From positions 6,510,001 through 6,574,000 of the forward strand of contig NZ_CP089312.1 of assembly GCF_021545335.1 (NCBI RefSeq): DNA of 64,000 nt. The letters run 5' to 3'. The notes beneath the pieces were generated by a model. It was not told the DNA's origin. It did not search any database and was given only the letters and a program-made list of their open reading frames with translations. The stretch's first letter is position 1, and every line of letters starts with the position of its first letter. This DNA is from Streptomyces sp. GQFP. Its GTDB lineage: Bacteria; Actinomycetota; Actinomycetes; Streptomycetales; Streptomycetaceae. A program made the position numbers and the translations under genes. Positions 8,145 through 18,671 of this stretch are shown here, piece by piece.

Positions 8145-9551
8145 TCAGTTGGGCGGGCCCGCCGCCACGGGCTCGCCCAGCGCCGCCAGTGCCTCCTTCG
8201 CCGCGACCGCCCCCGCCGGTGAGAAGTACGGATTGATCCGCAACGCCTCCTCCAGATGCCGGCGCGCGGGCCCCGCCAGCCCCAACTCCCACTCGATCAT
8301 GCCCCGGTGGTACGCGTACAGCGCGCTGCGCACCTCGCCGCCGTGCTCCTTGTCGGTCGCCCGCCTGGCCCAGCCGAGCGCCAACTCGGCCTTCCCCGCC
8401 CGGTGCAGCGCCCAGCCCAGCGCGTCCGCGACATCGAGGCCCGGCTGCCGCGCCCACTCCGCCCGCAGCCGCCGTACGGCCGACTCCGCGTCCCCGTGGT
8501 CCGCCTCGAACCGCCCGAGCAGCAACTCGCCGTTCACACCGGCGGCTTGCTCCTTCGCGACCCGGGCTCGCAGTACGGCGTACTGCGCACGCGCTTCTTC
8601 CTGTTGCCCCAGGGACTCGTACAACTCGCCCAGTTCCAGCGCGTATTGGGGAGACGGTTGCTCGGCGAGGGCCGTGCGGTAGGCGGTCACCGCCTCCGTC
8701 GACCGCCCCAGCGCCGCCAACGCCCGTCCCTCGCCCGCCCGTGCGGAGCCCAGGCCGGGGTCGAGGCGCAGGGCGGCCTCGAAGTGGTCCAGGGCGGCGG
8801 TCGGTTCGCCGCGCTCCCAGGCCAACTCGCCCGCCCGGTACTGCCATTCGGCCTCCTCGGCCGGGGTCGCCGCCCGCGCCGCCGCGTCCGCCAGCGCCGC
8901 CTGCGCGTCCTCGCGCCTGCCCTGGTCCCGGTACACGCCCGCCGCCCGCGCCAGCACAGCAGGCACCGCCGCCCCGGAACGCAGCCCCTGCATCTGCCCC
9001 AGCGTCCGCCGCACCGCCTTGTAGTCGCCGAGGCCCGTGTACGCGTCCAGCAGCGGCGGGTACGACGTCCAGCGCCTCGGCGCCTCGCGCAGCGCCGCCT
9101 CGCCCCACTTCCGGGCGGCCGGGAAGTCACGGCGGGTGTTCGCCAGCGCGGCCAGCGCGCCGAACGCCTCCGCGTTCCCGCCCGGGCGCACCTTGATCGA
9201 CGTCCGCAGCGCACGTTCCGCCCTGGGGAAGTCGGCGGCGTCCGCCGTCCGCCGGCCTCGCTCCACGTACGCCGTGCCGAGCTGCGCCCAGGCCTGTCCG
9301 TCACGCGGATGGGTGCGTACGAATGACTCGCGGTCGCCGATGAGCGCCGCCAGGTCGGGCAGGGCGGCGGGCGCCCCGGCGGTCACCGCCCGTTCCGCGC
9401 GGGCCGCCGGACCCGGTGCCGGTGGTGAGTCGGGCCGGTCCTGGGGCAGCAGCATCAGGGCGCCGCCGAGTACCGCACACCCCGCGAGTGCGGCGATCAG
9501 CGGGCGCGGGAGGACACGAACGCGGGCTCTCTCCATCTCCATGGCGCTCAC
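8145..9551 (-). CDS. Tetratricopeptide-repeat protein with N-terminal membrane anchor
   Basis: A 468-residue protein. An N-terminal hydrophobic segment (LIAALAGCAVLGGALMLLP, about residues 17-37) acts as signal anchor or lipoprotein signal. The rest is Ala-rich helical TPR-like repeats, for example WAQLGTAYVERGRRTADAAD and ALDHFEAALRLDPGLGSARA. These repeats usually serve as protein-protein scaffolds at the membrane exterior. A GTG at 9551 or ATGs at 9542 and 9536 could start it. It is convergent with hppD, with only 31 bases between. The partner proteins are unknown. Confidence 0.85.
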   Translation of the reverse strand: MSAMEMERARVRVLPRPLIAALAGCAVLGGALMLLPQDRPDSPPAPGPAARAERAVTAGAPAALPDLAALIGDRESFVRTHPRDGQAWAQLGTAYVERGRRTADAADFPRAERALRTSIKVRPGGNAEAFGALAALANTRRDFPAARKWGEAALREAPRRWTSYPPLLDAYTGLGDYKAVRRTLGQMQGLRSGAAVPAVLARAAGVYRDQGRREDAQAALADAAARAATPAEEAEWQYRAGELAWERGEPTAALDHFEAALRLDPGLGSARAGEGRALAALGRSTEAVTAYRTALAEQPSPQYALELGELYESLGQQEEARAQYAVLRARVAKEQAAGVNGELLLGRFEADHGDAESAVRRLRAEWARQPGLDVADALGWALHRAGKAELALGWARRATDKEHGGEVRSALYAYHRGMIEWELGLAGPARRHLEEALRINPYFSPAGAVAAKEALAALGEPVAAGPPN

Positions 9552-9641
9552 TCTGCGTCAGTACGACGACCAGATTCCCGTACCGAAAGCACCGCGCGGA
9601 CGGGGTTCACACCGATGGCCCCGGGTGCGACGCTTTAGATC

Positions 9642-11042
9642 ATGAGCCGTATCCAAGCCGCACCCGACGAAGCCCAGGGCAACCTCACGGACCGGCTCCT
9701 CGTGGAGCTGCCGGCCGAGGCGGTGCTCACCGATCCGGACGTCACGTCCGCCTACGCGAACGACATGGCGAGCTTCTGCGAGGCCGGGACCCCGGCCGTG
9801 GTCGTCCTGCCGCGCACGGTCGAACAGGTCCAGCACGTGATGCGCGTCGCCACCGAACTGCGCGTCCCGGTCGTCCCACAGGGCGCCCGGACCGGCCTGT
9901 CCGGCGCGGCCAACGCCTCCGAGGGCTGCATCGTGCTGTCGCTCGTGAAGATGGACCGGATCCTGGAGATCAGCCCCGTCGACCGCATCGCCGTCGTCGA
10001 GCCCGGCGTCATCAACGCCACGCTCTCCCGCGCCGTCAACGAACACGGCCTGTACTACCCCCCGGACCCCTCCAGCTGGGAGATGTGCACGATCGGCGGC
10101 AACATCGGCACCGCGTCGGGCGGGCTGTGCTGCGTGAAGTACGGGGTCACGGCCGAGTACGTACTGGGCCTGGACGTGGTGTTGGCCGACGGGCGGCTCA
10201 TGTCCACCGGGCGGCGGACCGCGAAGGGCGTCGCCGGGTACGACCTCACCCGGCTGTTCGTCGGCTCGGAGGGCTCGCTCGGCATCGTCGTACGGGCGGT
10301 CCTCGCCCTGAAACCGCAGCCGCCCCAACAGCTGGTGCTGGCCGCCGAGTTCGAGTCGGCGTCCGCCGTCTGCGACGCCGTGTGTCGGATCATGGAGGGC
10401 GGTCACGTCCCGTCCCTCCTCGAACTGATGGACCGTACGACCGTCAAGGCCGTCAACGACCTGGCGAACATGGGACTGCCGGAGACCACCGAGGCCCTGC
10501 TGCTCTGCGCCTTCGACACCCTCGACCCCGCCGCCGACCTGACCGCCGTCGGCGCGCTCTGCGAGACGGCCGGGGCCACCCAGGTCGTCCCCGCCGACGA
10601 CGCCGCCGAGTCCGAACTCCTGCTCCAGGCGCGGCGGTTGTGCCTGGTCGCCCTCGAAGCGGTCAAGGGCACGACGATGATCGACGACGTGTGCGTACCC
10701 CGGTCGCGGCTCGGTGAGCTGCTGGAGGGCGTCGAGCGCATCGCCGAGAAGTACAAGCTGACCATCGGCGTGTGCGCGCATGCCGGCGACGGCAACACCC
10801 ACCCCACGGTCTGCTTCGACGCCCAGGACGCCGACGAGTCCCGGCGGGCCCGTGAGTCCTTCGACGAGATCATGGCTCTCGGCCTGGAACTCGGCGGCAC
10901 GATCACCGGGGAGCACGGCGTCGGCATCCTCAAGAAGGAGTGGCTGGCCCGGGAGTTGGGCCCCGTGGGCATGGAGATGCAGCGGGCGGTCAAGGCGACC
11001 TTCGACCCGCTGGGCATCCTGAATCCGGGCAAGTTGTTCTGA
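9642..11042 (+). CDS. FAD-binding oxidase, GlcD/D-lactate dehydrogenase family
   Basis: A 466-residue flavoprotein of the FAD_binding_4/FAD_oxidase_C family that oxidises a 2-hydroxy acid such as glycolate or D-lactate. The FAD-binding segment VPQGARTGLSGAANASEG is at about residues 80-100, with GGNIGTASGGLCCVKYGVT downstream. The C-terminal domain has HAGDGNTHPTVCFD, whose histidines bind metal and substrate in this family, and EHGVGILKK near the end. No GlcE or iron-sulfur GlcF partner is adjacent, so it may act alone. The exact substrate is undetermined. Confidence 0.9.
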   Translation: MSRIQAAPDEAQGNLTDRLLVELPAEAVLTDPDVTSAYANDMASFCEAGTPAVVVLPRTVEQVQHVMRVATELRVPVVPQGARTGLSGAANASEGCIVLSLVKMDRILEISPVDRIAVVEPGVINATLSRAVNEHGLYYPPDPSSWEMCTIGGNIGTASGGLCCVKYGVTAEYVLGLDVVLADGRLMSTGRRTAKGVAGYDLTRLFVGSEGSLGIVVRAVLALKPQPPQQLVLAAEFESASAVCDAVCRIMEGGHVPSLLELMDRTTVKAVNDLANMGLPETTEALLLCAFDTLDPAADLTAVGALCETAGATQVVPADDAAESELLLQARRLCLVALEAVKGTTMIDDVCVPRSRLGELLEGVERIAEKYKLTIGVCAHAGDGNTHPTVCFDAQDADESRRARESFDEIMALGLELGGTITGEHGVGILKKEWLARELGPVGMEMQRAVKATFDPLGILNPGKLF

Positions 11043-11059
11043 GGCCTGTGCGGTACGCG

Positions 11060-11545
11060 TCACTCGCCGTCCTGGGACTCGTCCGAGGGCCACGGGTCGC
11101 GCAGCCACAGGTCATCGGCCGGGGTGGGTGCGAGCAGCTCGGCGAGGCCGTCGTCGATACCGAGCTGCTCGGCCTCAGAGCCCGGGGGGACCGCCCGGAG
11201 GGTGCGCTCCAGCCATGCGGACACCTGAGCGGCGGGCGCCTCCAGCAAGGCGTCCCCGTCGGGTGAACTCAGCGCCATCAGGACGACGCTGCGCCCGTCG
11301 ACCTTCGTCGGCCACACGCGTACGTCACCGTGCCCGCACGGCCGGAACACCCCCTCGACCAGGAGTTCGCGGGCGAACGTCCAGTTCACGGGGTTCTCGG
11401 AGCTGATGTGGAAGGCGATGTGGACGGCGAACGGATCGTTGGTGCGGTAGGTCAGCCGCGCCGGGACGGGGATGCTCCGCTCCGGCGACAGGATGAGTTT
11501 CAGCTCCAGTTCCCGTTCCACCACGGTGTTCATGGCGTGCGTCAT
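11060..11545 (-). CDS. ssgG: SsgA-like sporulation/cell-division regulator (probable SsgG)
   Basis: SsgA-like proteins direct septum placement and cell-wall remodelling during Streptomyces sporulation. The family core is clear: LTYRTNDPFAVHIAFHI, WTFARELLVEGVFRPCGHGD and VVLMALSSPDGDALLEAPA. The ATG at 11545 has GGAAG about 7 bases upstream; a second in-frame ATG at 11533 is less likely. The product is 161 residues, slightly longer than SsgB because of an acidic, Trp-containing tail (DDLWLRDPWPSDE). The SsgG assignment rests on remembered gene order beside hppD and the FAD oxidase in S. coelicolor, not on alignment. Confidence 0.8.
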   Translation of the reverse strand: MTHAMNTVVERELELKLILSPERSIPVPARLTYRTNDPFAVHIAFHISSENPVNWTFARELLVEGVFRPCGHGDVRVWPTKVDGRSVVLMALSSPDGDALLEAPAAQVSAWLERTLRAVPPGSEAEQLGIDDGLAELLAPTPADDLWLRDPWPSDESQDGE

Positions 11546-11841
11546 GGCGGTACTTCCTCTCTCGTCGAACCTGTCGTGCATGTCGTGCGGGGTCCATGTC
11601 GGGCCCGCAAGAGGAGAGAGGGCGGAGAGCCGTCAGCATTACGCGAGTTTCCGGGAAGTTTTTCGGAGATGTTTCTTGCGAACGATGTCGAACGGTGTCC
11701 AACGGTGTCGGACCCGTCGCGACAGATGGCAGAAGCTGTCACGAACGAGGTAGGTAGGGCACGAGGGGCATCCATGAGTGCGCTCGTCTGATAGATGTGG
11801 GGCACCCCAAATGACCCCCGAGCAGATACGGGACGACGGAC

Positions 11842-13341
<1,500 letters not shown>

Positions 13342-13451
13342 GCCCCTACAGATAGAGGGCGGCCGGGTGCGGCGTACGAATCACCGGATTCGGTACCCCG
13401 GACGGCCGCTCGCCGGATGCGGAGCCGGGCGGTTCGCGGTCGACTCGGGCC

Positions 13452-14114
13452 ATGAGCAGCGAACCGCCCCCCGGCGCCGGTCAGCAGCCACCGGAAGACG
13501 ACGACCCGTTCAGGAAGCAGCCACCGCCTCCGTCGTACGGCGCAGGAGACCCGTACGGCAGCTCAGGTCCGGCCGGCGGCGGCTCGCCGTACGGCGGCGG
13601 TGCCGGTTCGCCGTACGGAGCCGGTGGCGGTGATCCGTACGGCGGGGCCGGTGACCCCCTCGCGGGTATGCCGCCCCTCGCCGACAGCGGCCGACGCGTG
13701 CTCGCGCGGATCATCGACATGATCCTCGTCGGGATCGTGGTCTGGCTGCTCACCTGGGGCTTCAACGTCAACGAGTACGAGGTCGACAGTGACGAGATCG
13801 AGTACGGACGCTCGCTCGGCCAGTCGCTCATCGCCGCCGTGCTCTACATCGCGTACGACACGATCCTGATGTCCCGGACCGGGCAGACCCTCGGCAAGAA
13901 GTGGCTCGGGCTCCGGGTGGCCAACCTCGACAACGGCTCCACGCCCTCCGTGCAGACCCTGCTCATCCGGTCACTCGTGCTGTGGATCCCGTTCGCGTTC
14001 TGCTGCGCCTGCATCTGGACGGCGATCGCGGGCGGCTGGAGCTTCTTCGACAAGCCGTACAAGCAGGGGCTGCACGACAAGGCGGCCAAGACGGTGGTGG
14101 TCAGCACGAGTTGA
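13452..14114 (+). CDS. RDD-family membrane protein
   Basis: A 220-residue protein. The first 75 residues form a Pro/Gly/Tyr-rich disordered tail with repeated SPYGGG-like units. The RDD domain starts near LADSGRRVLARIIDMILVGI, with about three helices and a GQTLGKKWLGLRVANLD loop shared with its upstream neighbour. It lies 110 bases after the other RDD gene on the same strand, probably a duplicated pair. A long perfect hairpin follows the stop. No substrate or role can be assigned. Confidence 0.9.
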   Translation: MSSEPPPGAGQQPPEDDDPFRKQPPPPSYGAGDPYGSSGPAGGGSPYGGGAGSPYGAGGGDPYGGAGDPLAGMPPLADSGRRVLARIIDMILVGIVVWLLTWGFNVNEYEVDSDEIEYGRSLGQSLIAAVLYIAYDTILMSRTGQTLGKKWLGLRVANLDNGSTPSVQTLLIRSLVLWIPFAFCCACIWTAIAGGWSFFDKPYKQGLHDKAAKTVVVSTS

Positions 14115-14126
14115 CCAACCCCGGGG

Positions 14127-14185
14127 ACGGAAACGGCGGTTGGGCGGACCTGCGACATGCAGGTCCGCCCAACCGCCGTTTCCGT
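14127..14185. terminator. Perfect 27-bp bidirectional hairpin terminator
   Basis: Arms 14127-14153 and 14159-14185 pair perfectly around a five-base GACAT loop. It separates the RDD gene from the convergent small membrane gene and could stop transcription both ways. No U tract follows. Confidence 0.85.
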
Positions 14186-14194
14186 ACGGGCGGT

Positions 14195-14488
14195 TCAGTC
14201 CTGGTGGACCGAGGATGCCTCCACCGGGACGCGCTCGCGCGGTGCCGCTGGGGCGGCCGACGAGGCGACGACCTGTGAGGTCGCCCGGGACTGCTTGGGG
14301 CGGGGCACGGTCATGGCGACGAGCAGCCCCAGGACGAGTCCCACGAGGGCGATCAGCACGACCCCCGGGCCCGAACTCGTCTGAGACAGCAGCAGCATGG
14401 CGAGCGTCGAGAGAATCACGGTGCACGAACCGTAGGCGAGCTGTGCGGTGGTCGGACGCGGCGCGGTCGGACGAGTCGGACGAGGCAT
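14195..14488 (-). CDS. Small membrane protein, unknown function
   Basis: A 97-residue protein beginning MPRPTRPTAPRPTTAQLAYG. Two hydrophobic helices lie at about residues 17-35 (SCTVILSTLAMLLLS) and 42-62 (VVLIALVGLVLGLLVAMTVP), followed by a basic then Ala/Pro-rich cytoplasmic tail. The ATG at 14488 is preceded by CGAGGAC about 9 bases away. A longer reading from 14554 would add a non-family-like leader. I do not recognise the family. Confidence 0.75.
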   Translation of the reverse strand: MPRPTRPTAPRPTTAQLAYGSCTVILSTLAMLLLSQTSSGPGVVLIALVGLVLGLLVAMTVPRPKQSRATSQVVASSAAPAAPRERVPVEASSVHQD

Positions 14489-14767
14489 GGCAATCGAGTC
14501 CTCGTTGGATTCGGGGGTGAGGGGAGCGTGTCGGCCTGGCTTTCCACCGGACATCCGGCGTTCCGCCGACCGACTCTAATCGCGTGCATGCCCGAGTGGA
14601 ACGCGCAGTAAGCGTGACCTAACCCACGGCTCCGGAGCACAGGGGGCGCACGGAGTCATGGCGTCCATCAATTGGACGCGCCCGCGCGCCGGTTGGGCGA
14701 CAGATCGGACGTGCCTCCGATGTCCGTATAGCGAACATAAGGCGCAGGCCAACTCCGCATAATGCAA

Positions 14768-14832
14768 TTGACCTGTGCAAGTCAAGGTCTGTCTTTTCTT
14801 CTGAACCTCTAGTCAAATTGCGTCACTTGACT
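14768..14832. promoter_or_regulatory. GTCAA/TTGAC repeat cluster in the 425-base gap before the M6 protease
   Basis: TTGAC (14768-14772) and GTCAA (14781-14785) are inverted. Then AGTCAA (14811-14816), ten bases, TTGACT (14827-14832) form a perfect inverted repeat. The cluster ends about 80 bases before the protease start. It may be an operator for a developmental or nutritional regulator, or include -35 elements. Otherwise the gap 14489-14913 holds no recognisable gene; it is notably less GC-rich around 14700-14830. Confidence 0.45.
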
Positions 14833-14913
14833 ACACGCGTAATACCGCGCGCGGACAGATTCCGAACCGGGAACCCCCCATCCGCGCGGACGGACGCGGG
14901 GGAGGACCCTCAA

Positions 14914-17259
14914 GTGACCAGCAGACCCTGGACGTTCCGAACGGCGGCCGTCGGCGTGGCACTCGCCACAGCCGCCGCCACCTTCTCCACCTACGCCATC
15001 GCGCAGGCCGACGCGGGCGCCGCGGCGGCGCTCAACCGGCACGACCCGGCGGAGCAGCAGCACGCCGAGCAGGAGCACGACCTCGACGGCCCGCTCAGCA
15101 AGACCCAGGAGGCCCAGCGCGAGGAAGCCCTGGGCCAGGTCATCTCCGGCGAGGCCACGGCCAAGAACCGTGACGGCTCGCAGGTCGTGCAGCTCAAGAG
15201 CGGCAAGGGCAAGGGCAAGTACGTCGAACTGGGCCGGGAGAAGACCGACAAGATCTTCACCATCCTGGTCGAGTTCGGCGACCAGATAGACAGCCGCTAC
15301 GGCGGCACGGTCGGCCCGCTCCACAACGAGATAGCCGAGCCGGACCGCACGCAGGACAACAGCACGGCCTGGCAGGCGGACTACAACACCGAGCACTTCC
15401 AGGAGCTTTACTTCGGCACCGGCGACGGCGTCGAGTCGATGAAGAAGTACTACGAGAAGCAGTCCTCGGGCCGCTACTCGGTCGAGGGCACGGTCTCGGA
15501 CTGGGTCAAGGTCCCCTACAACGAGGCCCGTTACGGCTCCAACCTGGCCAACGACGGTGCCTGGTACGCCGTTCAGGACGGTGTCACCGCATGGGTCGCG
15601 GCGCAGGAGGCGGCAGGCGCGACCGACGCGGAGATCAAGGCGCAGCTGGCCGAGTACGACCAGTGGGACCGCTACGACTTCGACGGCGACGGCGACTTCA
15701 ACGAACCCGACGGCTACATCGACCACTTCCAGATCGTGCACGCCGGTGAGGACGAGTCCGCGGGCGGCGGCGCGCAGGGCGAGGACGCCATCTGGGCCCA
15801 CCGCTGGTACGCGTTCGGCACCGACGCCGGCTCGACCGGCCCCTCGGGCAACCTGCTCGGCGGCGCGCAGATCGGCGACACCGGCATCTGGGTCGGCGAC
15901 TACACGATCCAGCCCGAGAACGGCGGACTCGGCGTCTTCGCCCACGAGTTCGGCCACGACCTCGGTCTGCCGGACCACTACGACACCACCAACACCGGTG
16001 AGAACTCGACCGGGTTCTGGACGCTGATGTCGTCCGGCTCCTGGCTCGGAACCGGCGGCGACAACATCGGCAACCTGCCCGGTGACATGACCGCCTGGGA
16101 CAAGCTCCAGCTGGGCTGGCTCGACTACGACACGGCGAAGGCCGCGACGAAGTCCAGTCACAAGCTGGGCGTCGCCGAGTACAACACCACGAACGCGCAG
16201 GCGCTCATCGTCGAGCTGCCCGAGAAGACGGTCACCACCGAGGTCGTCACCCCGGCGCAGGGCGCGACCCAGTGGTGGAGCGGCAGCGACAACAACCTCT
16301 CCAACACGCTGACCCGTTCGGTCGACCTCACCGGAAAGTCCTCGGCCACCCTGACCCTGGACGGCTGGTACGACATCGAGGCCGACTACGACTACCTCTA
16401 CACCGAGGTCTCCACCGACGGCGGCGCCACCTACACGCCCCTGGACGGCACGGTCGACGGCGCGGCCATCCCGCGCGACGGCAGCGGCAAGCCGGCGCTC
16501 ACCGGCACGGTCGACGCGTACAAGAAGCTGTCGTACCCCCTGGACGCCTACGCGGGCCAGGAGTTCACCCTGCGCTTCCGCTACACCTCGGACGGCGGCG
16601 TCTCCCAGAAGGGCTTCACGGCCGACGAGATCACGGTCACCGCGGACGGCGCGACGGTCTTCTCCGACGACGCGGAGAGCGCGGACGCGGCCTGGACGAC
16701 GAAGGGCTTCTCGCGCATCGGCGCGGGCATCACGGACGACTACCCGCAGTACTACATCGCCGAGAACCGCCAGTACGTGTCGTACGACAAGACCCTCAAG
16801 GTCGGCCCGTACAACTTCGGCTTCTCGACGACCCGTCCGTCGTGGGTCGAGCACTTCCCGTACCAGAACGGTCTGCTGATCTGGAAGTGGGACACCTCGC
16901 AGAAGGACAACAACGTCACCCAGCACCCGGGTGTCGGCCTGGTCCTTCCGGTGGACGCGCACCCGACCCCGCTGAAGTGGGCGGACGGCACGCTGATGCG
17001 CAACCGCATCCAGTCCTACGACTCCCCGTTCAGCCTGTCCCGCACGGACGCGCTGACGCTTCACAAGGCGGACGTCGAGACGAAGGTCGCCTCCCAGCAG
17101 GGCGTGGGGACCTTCAACGACCACACCTCCACCTACTACGACGCGGCGACCCCGCTCGCGGGTGTGAACGTCACTGACACCAACACCAAGATCAAGATCG
17201 TCAAGGAGGTCAAGGATGGCTCGACGATCTCGGTCCAGGTAGGCCCCGCAGTGAAGTAA
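14914..17259 (+). CDS. Secreted M6-family metalloprotease (immune inhibitor A-like)
   Basis: A 781-residue exported peptidase. The signal peptide includes RTAAVGVALATAAATFSTYA at about residues 8-27. A propeptide follows. The zinc motif is at residues 344-348 (HEFGHDLGLPDHYD), with the downstream SSGSWLG Met-turn region, typical of peptidase family M6. The C-terminal third is rich in Asp/Gly/Thr beta-sandwich segments (VDLTGKSSATLTLDGWYDI), resembling the MAM-like or VEG domains of InhA. The GTG at 14914 is preferred because GGGGGAGGA lies just upstream; a longer frame from 14818 gives an unlikely leader. It is probably expressed during growth on protein or in development. Confidence 0.93.
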   Translation: MTSRPWTFRTAAVGVALATAAATFSTYAIAQADAGAAAALNRHDPAEQQHAEQEHDLDGPLSKTQEAQREEALGQVISGEATAKNRDGSQVVQLKSGKGKGKYVELGREKTDKIFTILVEFGDQIDSRYGGTVGPLHNEIAEPDRTQDNSTAWQADYNTEHFQELYFGTGDGVESMKKYYEKQSSGRYSVEGTVSDWVKVPYNEARYGSNLANDGAWYAVQDGVTAWVAAQEAAGATDAEIKAQLAEYDQWDRYDFDGDGDFNEPDGYIDHFQIVHAGEDESAGGGAQGEDAIWAHRWYAFGTDAGSTGPSGNLLGGAQIGDTGIWVGDYTIQPENGGLGVFAHEFGHDLGLPDHYDTTNTGENSTGFWTLMSSGSWLGTGGDNIGNLPGDMTAWDKLQLGWLDYDTAKAATKSSHKLGVAEYNTTNAQALIVELPEKTVTTEVVTPAQGATQWWSGSDNNLSNTLTRSVDLTGKSSATLTLDGWYDIEADYDYLYTEVSTDGGATYTPLDGTVDGAAIPRDGSGKPALTGTVDAYKKLSYPLDAYAGQEFTLRFRYTSDGGVSQKGFTADEITVTADGATVFSDDAESADAAWTTKGFSRIGAGITDDYPQYYIAENRQYVSYDKTLKVGPYNFGFSTTRPSWVEHFPYQNGLLIWKWDTSQKDNNVTQHPGVGLVLPVDAHPTPLKWADGTLMRNRIQSYDSPFSLSRTDALTLHKADVETKVASQQGVGTFNDHTSTYYDAATPLAGVNVTDTNTKIKIVKEVKDGSTISVQVGPAVK

Positions 17260-17284
17260 TCCGCATAATTGCAGGTCAGAGCGT

Positions 17285-17320
17285 GATCGGCCGTGACCCC
17301 CTGGCGGGTCGCGGCCGATC
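17285..17320 (+). terminator. Hairpin terminator after the M6 protease
   Basis: Arms 17285-17299 and 17306-17320 pair over 15 bases with one G-T wobble. A GTGTTT stretch follows on the + strand. Confidence 0.75.
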
Positions 17321-17380
17321 GTGTTTAGGTGCCTCCTGTGGCTTTCTTATTGACACCGAGTCCCACGGGGGGTTGACCGC

Positions 17381-17737
17381 ATGGCCGCAGGAGGTTTCTG
17401 CAAGCTGCCCAGTGGCAGCGTGGTGGTGGCGCTGAACCTGCCCAGCCCCACCGCCCCGACCACGGCGGTCGGCCCGCCCGGCGTACGCGTCCTGGTCCTG
17501 GCCCAGAACCGCGCCCGGGCCCTGACCCGGCTGCGCAACCTGGGCCTGCGAGCGGTCTACCTCCGGGGCAACGCGGCCCCGCCCACCCCGGACGAGATCA
17601 CGGCCGTCCTCCACCACCCCGACGGCCTGATATGGCGCACGGCCCCGGACAACAGCGTCCCGCCGACGGCACTGGAGCGGACGGAGCTGTGGCATCCGAT
17701 CAGGTCGCTGCTGCGGAGGCCGGCGGCGCGGGCGTAA
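17381..17737 (+). CDS. Hypothetical protein
   Basis: A 118-residue soluble protein starting MAAGGFCKLPSGSVVVALNL, with GGGGGGTTGACC upstream as a likely ribosome site. The middle (GVRVLVLAQNRARALTRLRN, then GLRAVYLRGNAAPPTPDEI) suggests an alpha/beta fold, and the tail is Arg-rich. No signal peptide or membrane helix is seen. It follows the protease terminator, so it has its own promoter. I do not recognise the family; it reads like a conserved Streptomyces hypothetical. Confidence 0.7.
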   Translation: MAAGGFCKLPSGSVVVALNLPSPTAPTTAVGPPGVRVLVLAQNRARALTRLRNLGLRAVYLRGNAAPPTPDEITAVLHHPDGLIWRTAPDNSVPPTALERTELWHPIRSLLRRPAARA

Positions 17738-17826
17738 GTGCCGCCCGGGTGCCTGGGGGTCTCCGTCCCTGGACCTAGTCCCACCGCCGGATGCGACCGC
17801 GCGTCGTACGCCCATACCCTCGCCGC

Positions 17827-18336
17827 ATGACGGCAGAAGCTGACGCTCCCCCCACCGGACCCACCGGACCCACCGGGCCCACCGGCCCCCGCAGCATCGA
17901 GCAGCGCATGCGCGAAGCGCTGGAGCGCCTCGACAGGGACATCGACGTCTGGGTCGCCACGGCCGACGCCACCGGCGAGCCGACGCTCGTTCCGCTGGCC
18001 TTCTGGTGGGACGGCGCGACGGTGTGGCTGGCCACCCGCGACACCAACCCGACCGGCCGCAACCTGATCGCCTCGGGCCGGGTGTGCCTCAGCTTCGGCC
18101 ACACCCGGGACGTGGTCCTGATGCACGGCACGGCCCGCGCACTGTCCCGCGAGGAGCTGCCGCCCGGCGTGGGCGACGCGTTCACGGCGAAGGACGGCTG
18201 GGACCCGCGCGAGGACCACGCGTCGTACGTCTGGTTCCAGGTCACCCCGGATCGGATCCAGGCATGGGGAACGGTCGCTGAGATGCGGGACCGGGATCTG
18301 ATGCGCGATGGGAAGTGGCTGGTCAGGGGCAACTGA
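17827..18336 (+). CDS. Pyridoxamine 5'-phosphate oxidase-family (flavin/F420-binding split-barrel) protein
   Basis: A 169-residue split-barrel protein. The barrel core includes DVWVATADATGEPTLVPLAF and VWLATRDTNPTGRNL, with GRVCLSFGHTRDVVLMHGTA following. Family members bind FMN or F420 and reduce or oxidise small molecules; which applies here is not visible. Residues about 8-21 are a collagen-like run of Gly-Pro-Thr triplets encoded by a 9-bp tandem repeat (about 17850-17888). The ATG at 17827 is the first good start. The repeat lies before the folded domain and is likely disordered. Confidence 0.85.
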   Translation: MTAEADAPPTGPTGPTGPTGPRSIEQRMREALERLDRDIDVWVATADATGEPTLVPLAFWWDGATVWLATRDTNPTGRNLIASGRVCLSFGHTRDVVLMHGTARALSREELPPGVGDAFTAKDGWDPREDHASYVWFQVTPDRIQAWGTVAEMRDRDLMRDGKWLVRGN

Positions 18337-18351
18337 ATCGGGGCCGTTGGT

Positions 18352-18667
18352 TTTCTCGCCCCCGCCGCCCCTACCCGTTCCCATCCCTGGGGGCTGCGCC
18401 CCCAGACCCCCGCTTGTCGGCCTGAACGGCCTCGTCCTCAAACGCCGGACGGGCTGAAATGCCGCGGCCGGTGTTGAAGAGGTACCGCCTGTGCTGCGGA
18501 AGCGGCGGGGAAAAGGATGGGCTGAGCTCGGTGGTCCTCGAACGCCGGCCGGGGTTGATCTTTTAGCCCGTCCGGCGATTGAGGACGAGCGCGTTCAGCG
18601 CGAAAGGGGGGTCTGGGGGCGCAGCCCCCAAGGATGGGACGGGTAGGGGCGGCGGGGGCGAAGAAAC
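18352..18667. repeat. Inverted pair of a roughly 100-bp dispersed repeat
   Basis: Copy A (about 18352-18460) and copy B (about 18563-18667) are inverted relatives. Both contain the segments CCTGGGGGCTGCGCCCCCAG (in A, around 18387-18406) or its complement, the GCCGCCCCTACCCGT end, and the CGTCCGGCG/CGCCGGACG end. About 100 bases of unrelated sequence lie between. The pair fills the gap between the split-barrel gene and convergent pncA. It could form a large cruciform or serve as a bidirectional terminator. I see no gene in 18337-18671. Confidence 0.7.
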
Positions 18668-18671
18668 CGTC

